A stretch of DNA of 10,413 nucleotides from Acidimicrobiaceae bacterium. Its GTDB lineage: Bacteria; Actinomycetota; Acidimicrobiia; Acidimicrobiales; RAAP-2. The translations under genes were made by a program, and so were the position numbers. The DNA lies in contig PLSY01000162.1 in the NCBI GenBank assembly GCA_003164275.1, forward strand, positions 1 through 10,413, given 5' to 3'. Position 1 is the stretch's first letter; every line of letters starts with the position of its first letter. The notes beneath the pieces were generated by a model that was not told where the DNA came from, did not search any database, and worked only from the letters and a program-made list of their open reading frames with translations. Positions 1 through 6,064 of this stretch are shown here, piece after piece.

Positions 1-174
1 GGCCCGGGTGGCCAGGGCCACCAGGGCCCCATCCACCGGCCTGCCGTCGACGATGGGGTAGCCCCATTGGTCAAGGGTCACCCGCTCAGGTAGGAGCTCG
101 GCACAGTACCCATAGGCATCACACGCCACCGGGTCCACTCGCAGCCTGACGGCCACTGGGCGCTCGGTCGTCAT
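1..174 (-). CDS. Single-cluster ferredoxin (partial, 3' end outside window)
   Basis: The first 58 residues of a small ferredoxin of the single [3Fe-4S]/[4Fe-4S] type are visible; the C-terminus lies beyond the left edge. After a short lead comes VDPVACDAYGYCAELLPE, which contains the Cx5C ligand pair (C18, C24) and the following LLPE stretch usual in actinobacterial ferredoxins. The last ligand, normally a Cys-Pro near the C-terminus, would be outside the window, so the cluster type cannot be decided. The ATG at 174 overlaps the stop of the NuoF-like gene by four bases (ATGA), so the two are probably translationally coupled. It probably carries electrons in the cytoplasm between the NuoF-like flavoprotein and another partner. 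The family call is firm; the electron partner is inferred from position. Confidence 0.85.
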   Translation of the reverse strand, partial: MTTERPVAVRLRVDPVACDAYGYCAELLPERVTLDQWGYPIVDGRPVDGALVALATRA

Positions 175-1466
175 GACCCATGCCCCGCACGACGGCCCTG
201 CGGAAAGGCGAGCAGGCTTTGCCTTCTGTGCCCAGAACACGGTCGACCAGACGCGTGTTCGATGGCGTCGGCACCGAACACGCGTAGCGCGCTGCGCACG
301 AGGTGGACGACGCCGTCGGGGTGGCGACAGGCACCGCGGCCCTCGATGGTGCCCGCCAGGTGCTCGATGGTATCGAGCACCTGAGGAGCGGCCCGGCCGT
401 CGGCCAGCTGCTCCATGGCGTCGGCCAGGGCCGGAAGCCCATTGACGCATGGGCCGCATTGCCCGGCGTTCTCGCCTGCCATGTAGCGGACGACCCGCGC
501 CGTCTCGGCCACGCCGCACGATCCCGGAGGCAGGGCGACGACCACTCCCGCCCCGACGGTGGCCCCGAGGGAGGCCAAATGGCCAGGTGCGAAGGGGGTG
601 TCGAGGCGTGAGGCATCGATCCACGTGCCGCCATAGCCACCGAGGAGCACCGCCGACAAGGACCTCCCTGCGCCGGCCCGCCACAAGATGTCGGACAGCG
701 ACATTCCCAGTTCGACCTCGAAGACCCCCGGTGACGCCACGGCACCGGTGACGGTCACGAGGGTCGAGCCCGGTGCGTCGGCCAGACCAACTTGTCGGTA
801 CCAGGTCGCTCCATGCCGGGCGATGAGGGCCAACTGGGCAACCGTCTCTGTGTTGTGGACGAGCACGGACCGCCGCCCGACCTCGAGCGGCACCGACTTG
901 TCGGGGCGCCAGGCCGGACGGGCCTGAGAGGTCCTCAGCCATCCAACCAGTGCGGATTCCTCCCCGTTGACGTAGCCGGCCGGTGGGCGCTCGATCGAGA
1001 TCGGACGACTACCCCGGGATCGCCCGAGTTCGGCGACGGCCGCCTTCAGTGGGCCGATATCCATGTCGTGGTGGTCTGCCACACAGATCACGATCTCCGA
1101 TGCCCCGATGACGGCGGCCAGGACGGTCGCCCCCTCCACCACCAGATGTGGGGCATGGTGCACGAGGACCCGGTCCTTGGCGCTGGCCGGCTCCCCCTCC
1201 ATGACGTTCACCACCACCATCGAGCGCCGGGCCTTGATCGAGGCGCCCCACTTGGCTGCCGTCGGATAGCCGGCTCCCCCTCGACCAACCAGCCCCGACT
1301 CGCCGACAGCCCGGACCATGGCCGCCCGCCACTTCGGGTCGTCACCGGTGGGGATGGCCAGCGGCCCGTGGGTGGCCCAGTGACGGGTGAGGCTCGCCGG
1401 CCTCCCGTCGTCGCCCCCGGCCGGCAACAGTCGGCCGGGGGTCACTGTCGACATCAACATGGTCAT
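171..1466 (-). CDS. NuoF-like FMN/Fe-S oxidoreductase with SLBB domain
   Basis: This 431-residue protein is related to the 51-kDa NADH-dehydrogenase subunit (NuoF, and HoxF/FdhB-like proteins). The FMN/NADH-binding motif GRGGAGYPTAAKW is at residues 61-73, followed by NVMEGEPAS (87-95) and GYVNGEESALV (164-174), the counterparts of NuoF NxDEGEPG and YxxGEExAL. An SLBB-like segment follows at about 236-285. The C-terminal iron-sulfur region has C337, C340 and C380, but the first of the four usual ligands is Ala (A334 in GENAGQCGPC). The family's usual role is hydride transfer from NAD(P)H to FMN and on to Fe-S. Here it probably feeds the adjacent ferredoxin and heme membrane protein rather than complex I, because no other nuo gene is present. 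The chosen ATG has a good purine-rich site (GAGGGAG) and overlaps the stop of the preceding gene by four bases. An in-frame extension upstream to 1916 only shadows that gene. Use of NADH is inferred. Confidence 0.88.
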   Translation of the reverse strand: MTMLMSTVTPGRLLPAGGDDGRPASLTRHWATHGPLAIPTGDDPKWRAAMVRAVGESGLVGRGGAGYPTAAKWGASIKARRSMVVVNVMEGEPASAKDRVLVHHAPHLVVEGATVLAAVIGASEIVICVADHHDMDIGPLKAAVAELGRSRGSRPISIERPPAGYVNGEESALVGWLRTSQARPAWRPDKSVPLEVGRRSVLVHNTETVAQLALIARHGATWYRQVGLADAPGSTLVTVTGAVASPGVFEVELGMSLSDILWRAGAGRSLSAVLLGGYGGTWIDASRLDTPFAPGHLASLGATVGAGVVVALPPGSCGVAETARVVRYMAGENAGQCGPCVNGLPALADAMEQLADGRAAPQVLDTIEHLAGTIEGRGACRHPDGVVHLVRSALRVFGADAIEHASGRPCSGHRRQSLLAFPQGRRAGHGS

Positions 1467-2155
1467 GGTCGCTCCCTCTCGAGTACTCGAACGGCACCGT
1501 CCTGGCGCCTGGAATCTGTCGCCGCCGTGGCGACCGACCGGGCACGGCCCGCCCGGTTCCTGCCACCGATTGGCGTCAGGCGGGCGCGGGCTCCGAGCTC
1601 GGCGGCCCGGGCACGAGTCGACCTGGCTGTCCGGATCCTGAAGGCGAGGGAGGCACCGACGGCGATGGTGCACAGAGCGCCTATGGCGTCGAGCCACAGT
1701 GTCGCCGCGTCGGTGCCGATGCCGAAGGAGTGGGCCATGGCGACAGGCCAACTGCCGTAGGCCAGCCAGTGGATGCTGCGCCAGGTTCGGGCGCTGATCC
1801 GTTGTCGAAGGGCACTCGAGACGGCAACGGCGAGCATCAGGTCGACACCGACCGTGCCGAGCCCAGTCCACAACGGGCGGTATGGCGATCCGAAGGGCAC
1901 GACCAGCGATGCCCACCCGACATTGACGTAGGTGTCGATGACGGCGGTCAGGATGTGAAAGCCCAAGAACACCATGGCCAATAGGGAGAGCCGCTTGTGC
2001 AGATCGGCCTGGACGAAGGCCGGCCAGCTACGGGACTTGGCCCTGCCTGCGGTGAGCAGGCCGAGGGCCACCGTGGCCGACAACAGCACCAGAGCGACGA
2101 CGCCCGTGGCCCGCATGGTGTACCAGATGGTGGTGGATGAGGTTGCCAGCATCAC
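1463..2155 (-). CDS. Ferric-reductase-like transmembrane heme b protein
   Basis: This protein of about 230 residues has roughly five to six hydrophobic helices (about 17-36, 55-75, 81-115, 127-142, 150-172) and a basic C-terminal tail rich in Arg. Two histidine pairs sit on separate helices with ferric-reductase spacing: H53/H67 (LHKRLSLLAMVFLGFH) and H129/H142 (IHWLAYGSWPVAMAH). This is the arrangement that binds two b hemes across the membrane in the ferric-reductase-like domain (NOX, FRE and MsrQ relatives). No FAD/NAD-binding domain is attached, so electrons must come from separate proteins, plausibly the NuoF-like protein and ferredoxin encoded just downstream. The start is GTG at 2155, giving a 4-base overlap with the ApbE stop like the other junctions here, or ATG at 2152; a GGGAGG site lies 6 or 9 bases upstream respectively. 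The terminal electron acceptor is unknown. Confidence 0.85.
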   Translation of the reverse strand: MMLATSSTTIWYTMRATGVVALVLLSATVALGLLTAGRAKSRSWPAFVQADLHKRLSLLAMVFLGFHILTAVIDTYVNVGWASLVVPFGSPYRPLWTGLGTVGVDLMLAVAVSSALRQRISARTWRSIHWLAYGSWPVAMAHSFGIGTDAATLWLDAIGALCTIAVGASLAFRIRTARSTRARAAELGARARLTPIGGRNRAGRARSVATAATDSRRQDGAVRVLERERP

Positions 2156-3171
2156 TGGGCCCTCCCGTGACGCCAGGCTGCAGCTGGCCGGCCGTCAGGC
2201 TGAGGCCAGTCGCCCAGACGGAGGATGTCGCCACCCGCCGCCACCAACCGGGCGTCGACGTCCAGGTTGGCCAGATTGCCTATGGCATCGAAACCCCACA
2301 CAATCGCAGCGGTGCTCCAGGCGTTGGCCTCGACACAGCTGGAGCCGGCAACCGACACGAGGGACCACACCGGCAGCGCCGGCGCGCCGGTCCAGGGATC
2401 GACGATGTGGTGAAGTCTGCGTCCGTTGGCGGTCCAGGATCTGGCCGTTGTGCCCGACGTGGCCAGTCCTCCCTGATAGATGGCCACCGTCTCATCGACC
2501 TCGTCGAGCGAGGCGGTGCAAACGGGGGCGATCCCGATCGGCCACCCCCCAAGGGGCGCGGGCCCGGCGACGGCGACGTCGCCACCAAGGTTGACGAGGA
2601 CCCCACACCCGAGGTTTGAGGCGATCCGCTCAGCTGCGCAGTCGGCGGCGAAGGCCTTGGCCGTGGCGCCCAAGTCCACGTGCACACCCGCCGGTATGGT
2701 CACCATCGTCTCCTCCCGGTTGAGCGTCACCTGCCACCAGCCCGGAGCGGGACAGGGCTCGCCGCTGTCCACTTCGCAGCCACCGGCGATCTCTTCGAAG
2801 TCGCGGTCGTAGCCGAGCTCGACCAGTGCGGAGCCGACCGTCGGATCGACGATGCCCGCCGTCTTCACGGCCGCGTCGAGGGCGGCGTCGAGGGCATCGA
2901 ACAACAGACGGGAGATGCAGACGGGAGCTCCGCCACCATCTCGTTCGACGAGACGCAGCTCGGAGTCGGGGCGGAAGCGGCTACATGCTCGATCGATGGC
3001 CGAGAGGTCCTCGGCCAACAGGTCGAGAGCTGCATCGGCCCGGTCCGGGTCGGAGACGACGACAGTGCAGGTCGTCCCGATAGCCCACATGGATCGGGAG
3101 GCGAAGATCGGGTCGTCACCGAGGCGTCCGGCCGTCTCGATGGTTGGCGTCTCCAACAGGCTGTTGGTCAT
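2152..3171 (-). CDS. apbE: FAD:protein FMN transferase (ApbE family)
   Basis: This 339-residue protein has the ApbE fold signatures: SRFRPDSEL (64-72), VDPTVG (108-113), VHVDLGATAKAFAAD (164-178), LVNLGGDVAV (192-201), LATSGTTAR (236-244), HHIVDPWTGAP (254-264) and EANAWSTAAIVWG (281-293). The family uses FAD and Mg2+ to attach FMN covalently to Thr/Ser of extracytoplasmic flavoproteins. In the last motif an Asn (N283) occupies the position of the Mg-ligand Asp of the E. coli enzyme; from memory this is common in actinobacterial members. No lipobox or signal peptide is evident, so the protein may act in the cytoplasm, or its export depends on something not visible. The ATG overlaps the stop of the small preceding gene (ATGA) and has little Shine-Dalgarno sequence of its own, suggesting translational coupling. 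An in-frame upstream extension exists but is low-complexity His/Arg-rich shadow sequence. The expected substrate, an FMN-binding domain protein, is not found in the window. Confidence 0.92.
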   Translation of the reverse strand: MTNSLLETPTIETAGRLGDDPIFASRSMWAIGTTCTVVVSDPDRADAALDLLAEDLSAIDRACSRFRPDSELRLVERDGGGAPVCISRLLFDALDAALDAAVKTAGIVDPTVGSALVELGYDRDFEEIAGGCEVDSGEPCPAPGWWQVTLNREETMVTIPAGVHVDLGATAKAFAADCAAERIASNLGCGVLVNLGGDVAVAGPAPLGGWPIGIAPVCTASLDEVDETVAIYQGGLATSGTTARSWTANGRRLHHIVDPWTGAPALPVWSLVSVAGSSCVEANAWSTAAIVWGFDAIGNLANLDVDARLVAAGGDILRLGDWPQPDGRPAAAWRHGRAQ

Positions 3172-3518
3172 GACTGGCCCGAGACGGTCGTCGCCTTGGA
3201 TGACGATGACGCGGGAGTCGTGGTCGTGGTCGTGGTCGGAGCCACTGTCGTGGTGGTGGTGCCCGCGCCTCCCGAGGAGGTGATGGAGGACGACCCCGAG
3301 GTCGTGGTCGTCACCGGTGTCGCTGTGGTGGCGGTGGCCTTGGAGGTGGCGACCGACGAGGCGGAGCTGTCGGAGACAACGATGCCCAGCACGGCGGCCC
3401 CGGTCACTGCGACGGCCGTGACCGCGGTGGTGATCCGTCGCACCCGGACCTTTGCTCGGTCGCGGGAGAGCCCGGCTGCTCGGGCGCTCGGGCGCTTCGG
3501 AGGAGGTTGCGCTTCCAT
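3168..3518 (-). CDS. Ser/Thr-rich membrane-anchored small protein, possibly a truncated FMN carrier
   Basis: This is a 116-residue first gene of the redox operon with no recognisable enzymatic domain. It has a basic N-terminus (residues 1-28, many Arg/Lys), one hydrophobic segment (about 29-48, ITTAVTAVAVTGAAVLGIVVS), then about 65 residues almost entirely Ser, Thr, Ala and Gly, ending TTVSGQS. The topology suggests a cytoplasmic N-terminus and a disordered external tail that could be glycosylated. In actinobacteria, FMN-binding proteins encoded beside ApbE and ferric-reductase-like genes often have this layout (signal/anchor, Ser/Thr-rich linker, then FMN-binding domain); here the chain stops where the domain would be expected to begin. 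No flavinylation motif (D/S-G-A-T-x-S/T) is present. The ATG is preceded by GAAAGG at 7 bases. The gene is supported by position, start site and overlap with apbE; its function is unknown. Confidence 0.65.
   Translation of the reverse strand: MEAQPPPKRPSARAAGLSRDRAKVRVRRITTAVTAVAVTGAAVLGIVVSDSSASSVATSKATATTATPVTTTTSGSSSITSSGGAGTTTTTVAPTTTTTTTPASSSSKATTVSGQS
3217..3239 (-). repeat. Hexanucleotide tandem repeat encoding a Thr run
   Basis: GTGGTC is repeated three times (3220-3237) with partial copies on both sides. On the coding strand this is ACC/ACG alternation and gives seven consecutive Thr residues (95-101) in the small membrane-anchored protein. Gain or loss of a unit would change the Thr run by two residues without a frameshift. 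Confidence 0.6.
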
Positions 3519-3521
3519 GTC

Positions 3522-3587
3522 TCAGCCTTTCCACCGCACCTCGGGATGTCGCCGGAGCTGTCCGGCCAGGTAGTGCAGTGGGTCCAT
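3522..3587 (-). CDS. Possible 21-residue leader peptide ahead of the redox operon
   Basis: This short reading frame starts with ATG at 3587 (MDPLHYLAG...) and ends ...RWKG with a TGA only three bases before the ATG of the small membrane protein. The frame is open further upstream, with protein-like composition, but has no other start codon before the stop at about 3660. The putative ribosome binding site is only a G-run nine bases upstream, and the start overlaps the palindrome. It could be a leader that couples translation to the first operon gene, a decayed fragment, or chance. Confidence 0.15.
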   Translation of the reverse strand: MDPLHYLAGQLRRHPEVRWKG

Positions 3588-3592
3588 TGCAC
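3573..3592. promoter_or_regulatory. Palindromic operator-like site
   Basis: Arms GTGCAGTGG (3573-3581) and CCATTGCAC (3584-3592) are complementary over nine positions, with one G-T wobble, around a 2-base centre. Such symmetry suits a dimeric repressor/activator, or a tight hairpin in the 5' untranslated RNA of the redox operon. It lies 55-74 bases upstream of that operon's first start codon. The protein that would bind is unknown. Confidence 0.4.
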
Positions 3593-3621
3593 CGGGCCCC
3601 CCGATGAGCCACCTGATTGCC

Positions 3622-3643
3622 TCCTGTGGGCTTCCTGTGAATC
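3622..3643 (-). promoter_or_regulatory. Tandem response-regulator boxes facing the redox operon
   Basis: TCCTGTG occurs at 3622-3628 and again at 3633-3639, exactly 11 bases apart. On the minus strand the two units read GATTCACAGGA and AGCCCACAGGA. Direct repeats with 11-base period are the typical target of two OmpR/PhoB-family effector domains bound head to tail. The orientation and distance (about 105-125 bases upstream of the first redox gene) fit activation of the leftward operon by the adjacent regulator. The repeat is seen directly; the binding protein is inferred. Confidence 0.5.
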
Positions 3644-3668
3644 CGGACGGCCGTAGCTAAGCCCACAG
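3624..3668. repeat. 10-base perfect inverted repeat in the divergent region
   Basis: CTGTGGGCTT (3624-3633) is the exact reverse complement of AAGCCCACAG (3659-3668), with 25 bases between. Each arm contains one CACAG unit of the neighbouring direct-repeat arrays, so the two arrays face away from each other around a centre near 3646. Confidence 0.6.
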
Positions 3669-3693
3669 CGGGATCACAGCTAGATCACACCCG
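3661..3693 (+). promoter_or_regulatory. Triple 11-base response-regulator boxes facing the regulator gene
   Basis: Three units at 3661 (GCCCACAGCGG), 3672 (GATCACAGCTA) and 3683 (GATCACACCCG) repeat with an exact 11-base period; GATCACA is identical in the last two. This is the architecture of pho-box-like sites. From memory, the published mycobacterial MtrA motif (GTCACAGCG direct repeats) is similar. The array ends about 23 bases before a possible -10 hexamer and about 86 bases before the regulator's start, consistent with autoregulation. Confidence 0.55.
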
Positions 3694-3716
3694 GCATCCA
3701 ACTAAGGGCGCGAAGC

Positions 3717-3722
3717 TACAAG
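3717..3722 (+). promoter_or_regulatory. Possible -10 hexamer for the two-component operon
   Basis: TACAAG matches the TATAAT consensus at four of six positions. No -35 hexamer stands 17 bases upstream; the CACA(G) array lies there instead, as in activator-dependent promoters. Transcription from here would leave an untranslated leader of about 50 bases. Weak evidence, offered as the best candidate. Confidence 0.25.
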
Positions 3723-3779
3723 CACACGAGAAGCAAACCGCAGGTCAGTGGCGGTGACGACGGAGAGAGAGCAAACACC

Positions 3780-4481
3780 TTGGAACCCACTCGAAGTCAG
3801 AGGATCCTGGTAGTGGACGACGAGCCTTCCATCGTCGACGCAGTGGCAACTTCGTTGCGCTACGAAGGATTCGGCGTAGACGAGGCGGTCAACGGTCGAC
3901 TCGCCCTGGCCGCTGCCCAGGAGAGCCCGCCGGACCTCATCGTCTTGGATGTCATGCTCCCCGATCTGGACGGCCTCGAGGTCACCCGCCGACTCCGGGC
4001 CGACGGTATCCGGGTCCCCATCCTCTTTTTGACCGCCCGGGACGCCATCGAAGACAAAGTCGCCGGACTCACCGTCGGCGGTGACGACTATGTCACCAAG
4101 CCCTTTGCCCTGGCCGAAATCGTGGCCAGAGTGCACGCCATCCTTCGCCGGATCGGCAGCGAGCCCGAAGACGGGGGCGTCCTTCGATTCGCTGACATCG
4201 AGATGGACGAGAGCGCCCACGAGGTCACCCGCGACGGCAAGCCGATCACGTTGACCGCCACCGAGTTCAACCTGCTGCGCTTCTTTCTCCTGAACCCGCG
4301 TCACGTCCTGTCAAAAGCGCAGATTCTCGACCACGTATGGCACTACGACTTCGGTGGCGACGGCAACGTGGTCGAGACCTATGTGAGCTATCTGCGCAAG
4401 AAGTTGGAGGCCGTAGGACCACCGGTCATCCACACCGTCCGCCTTGTCGGCTACGCGCTGCGCGAGCCCGCCGCGGCCTGA
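3780..4481 (+). CDS. Response regulator, OmpR/PhoB family
   Basis: This 233-residue regulator has a receiver domain (about residues 8-120) and a winged-helix DNA-binding domain (about 130-228). Receiver residues are complete: acidic pair D13/D14 in ILVVDDE, phosphoacceptor D57 in LIVLDVMLPDLDG, T85 in LFLTARD and K107 in DYVTKPF. The effector domain shows LTATEFNLLRFFLLNPRHVLSKAQILDHVW and the recognition-helix region VVETYVSYLRKKL, ending HTVRLVGYAL. The start is TTG, preceded by the purine tract GGAGAGAGAG; the receiver motif begins at the usual distance from it. The gene lies three bases ahead of the kinase gene, so they are co-transcribed partners. The 11-base direct repeats upstream and after the kinase gene are its likely targets. 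It resembles MprA/TcrA-type actinobacterial regulators, but no specific orthologue can be named. Confidence 0.95.
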   Translation: MEPTRSQRILVVDDEPSIVDAVATSLRYEGFGVDEAVNGRLALAAAQESPPDLIVLDVMLPDLDGLEVTRRLRADGIRVPILFLTARDAIEDKVAGLTVGGDDYVTKPFALAEIVARVHAILRRIGSEPEDGGVLRFADIEMDESAHEVTRDGKPITLTATEFNLLRFFLLNPRHVLSKAQILDHVWHYDFGGDGNVVETYVSYLRKKLEAVGPPVIHTVRLVGYALREPAAA

Positions 4482-4484
4482 GCT

Positions 4485-6062
4485 GTGTCACTACGGTCCC
4501 GCCTGTTGATCGCCATCGGCATCATCGCCCTCGTGGCGTTGACCATCGCCGACGTCGTCACCTACTCGTCGCTGGAGTCGTTTCTCTATCAGCGGGTGGA
4601 CCAGCAACTCGACCAGAGCCACGCTCGATTCGAGCAGCCCGTCGACGATGGATTCATCATCGGCTGCGCCCGACCGGGGCGGATCCCTGGGACGCCCGCG
4701 ACGGGTGAGGGGGGCAATGGCGGGTCGGGAGACGGCGGCGTGCCTGACGGGACCGGTCCCTCCAACGTCACTCAGGTCCAGGCGGTTCAGGTCCGTTCGG
4801 CATCAGGCGCCATCGTCGACTCGCAGAGCTGTGCCGCCTATGTGGGCAACGTGGCGTACACCCCTGCCGTCCCAAAGACCATCACCGGCTTCACCACGGC
4901 GGCCGACGGCAGCAAGGTCTCGTACTTCGATGTGCCGTCGACCAAGAGCGGCGGGCCGACCTTCCGCGTCAGGGCATCCACACTCACGAACGGGGATGTC
5001 CTCATTGTCGCCCAACCGCTCGGTGACATCGGCAGCACGCTCCATCACTTGTTGTTGGTGGAGCTGGCCGTGACAGGAGGAGCGGTGGTGATCGCCCTCA
5101 TCGGCGGCCTGTGGCTGGTGCGAATCGGTCTTCGGCCCCTGCGGGATATGGAGGCGACGGCCGAGACCATCGCCGACGGCAATCTCACCGAGCGGGTACC
5201 CGGCGAGAACAACTCCACCGAGGTCGGACGACTGGCTCGCACCCTCAACATCATGCTCACCCGGATCGAGTCGGCCTTCTCTGCCCGCTTGGCCTCCGAG
5301 AGTCGGCTGCGAGCATCCGAGCAGCGCCTCCGCCGGTTCGTGGCCGACGCCTCCCACGAGCTGCGAACACCCATCTCGGCCATCTCGGCCTATGCCGAGC
5401 TGTTCGGGCGCGGGGCCTCGGAGAACAAGGACGACCTCGAGCGGCTCATCGGTGGGATCCGAAGTGAGACGACCAGGATGGAGCATCTGGTGGCGGACCT
5501 CCTACTCCTGGCCAGACTGGACGAGGGACGGCCGATGGAGCTCCGATCGGTCGATCTCGTGTCGTTGTGTGCCGAGGCCGTCCACACCGCTTCGACGGTC
5601 GGGCCGGAATGGCCCCTCACCTTCGAAGCCTCCAAGCCCATCGAGGTGACCGGCGATCCGACCAGCCTGCGTCAGGTCATCGACAACCTGTTGGGCAACG
5701 TCCGGGCCCACACGCCGGCCGGTACGGCAGCGCGGGTGAGTGTCGATTCCGACGACTTCGGCGCCGTGGTGTCTGTCGCCGACAACGGTCCGGGCATGAC
5801 CGAAGAGGAGGCCGATCACGTCTTCGAGCGGTTCTATCGATCCGACCCCAGTCGGTCGAGGGTGCACGGCGGAGCCGGGCTCGGCCTGTCCATCGTCAGC
5901 GCCATCGTGGCCGCTCATGGCGGAACTGTGTCGGCCGTCGGCCGTCCCGGCCAGGGAACCACCTTTATCGTCCACCTGCCGACCGTTCCTCCGGCCCCCG
6001 ACGAAACCGACGACGCCTTGGCACTGGATGCCGCGGCGACCAGGATGAACGTCTCGTCGTGA
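4485..6062 (+). CDS. Membrane sensor histidine kinase
   Basis: This 525-residue kinase has membrane helix 1 at about residues 7-28, an extracytoplasmic sensor region (about 30-185) with a Gly-rich stretch at 74-92, helix 2 at about 187-214 and a HAMP linker (to about 268). HisKA follows with phosphoacceptor H291 in ASHELRTP, and the HATPase_c motifs are N-box DNLLGNV (400-406), G1 VADNGPG (431-437), F-box FERFYR (447-452) and G2 GGAGLGLSIV (462-471). All catalytic boxes are intact, so it should autophosphorylate and transfer to D57 of the neighbouring regulator. The sensor region has no recognised ligand fold but contains exactly two cysteines, C61 and C116, which could form a disulfide. The start is GTG with no clear ribosome binding site, three bases after the regulator's stop, suggesting reinitiation. 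The signal sensed is unknown. Confidence 0.95.
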   Translation: MSLRSRLLIAIGIIALVALTIADVVTYSSLESFLYQRVDQQLDQSHARFEQPVDDGFIIGCARPGRIPGTPATGEGGNGGSGDGGVPDGTGPSNVTQVQAVQVRSASGAIVDSQSCAAYVGNVAYTPAVPKTITGFTTAADGSKVSYFDVPSTKSGGPTFRVRASTLTNGDVLIVAQPLGDIGSTLHHLLLVELAVTGGAVVIALIGGLWLVRIGLRPLRDMEATAETIADGNLTERVPGENNSTEVGRLARTLNIMLTRIESAFSARLASESRLRASEQRLRRFVADASHELRTPISAISAYAELFGRGASENKDDLERLIGGIRSETTRMEHLVADLLLLARLDEGRPMELRSVDLVSLCAEAVHTASTVGPEWPLTFEASKPIEVTGDPTSLRQVIDNLLGNVRAHTPAGTAARVSVDSDDFGAVVSVADNGPGMTEEEADHVFERFYRSDPSRSRVHGGAGLGLSIVSAIVAAHGGTVSAVGRPGQGTTFIVHLPTVPPAPDETDDALALDAAATRMNVSS

Positions 6063-6064
6063 GG

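Larger units (their letters stand above)
3519..3779. promoter_or_regulatory. Divergent control region between redox operon and two-component operon
   Basis: These 261 bases separate two divergently read operons and contain no convincing protein gene. They hold a near-perfect 20-base palindrome near the redox operon, a pair of leftward CACAG boxes, a 10-base inverted repeat, a triplet of rightward CACA(G) boxes and a possible -10 hexamer for the regulator gene; each is listed separately. No clear -10/-35 pair could be assigned to the leftward promoter. Confidence 0.75.

Noticed and set aside
792..1760. Long plus-strand open frame of 322 codons
   Set aside because: It is antisense to the NuoF-like and heme protein genes, rich in Arg/Pro/Gly with no recognisable motif, as expected for shadow frames in high-GC DNA.
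1467..1916. Upstream in-frame extension of the NuoF-like gene
   Set aside because: It lies wholly inside the ferric-reductase-like gene in another frame, is Arg/Pro/His-rich and shows no NuoF similarity; the ATG at 1466 has its own ribosome binding site.
3168..3518. SGGAGTT in the small membrane protein as a flavinylation site
   Set aside because: The known ApbE target motif needs Gly/Ala-Ala-Thr with a following Ser/Thr in an FMN-binding fold; the match is poor and lies in low-complexity sequence.
3172..3666. An upstream extension of apbE in the same frame, including a GTG at 3612 with an AGGAGG site seven bases before it
   Set aside because: The extension is His/Arg/Asp-rich low-complexity sequence that is the shifted reading of the Thr-rich gene. 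ApbE homology begins only after the ATG at 3171, and AGGAGG is also part of the CACAG box array. The good site does make it worth remembering.
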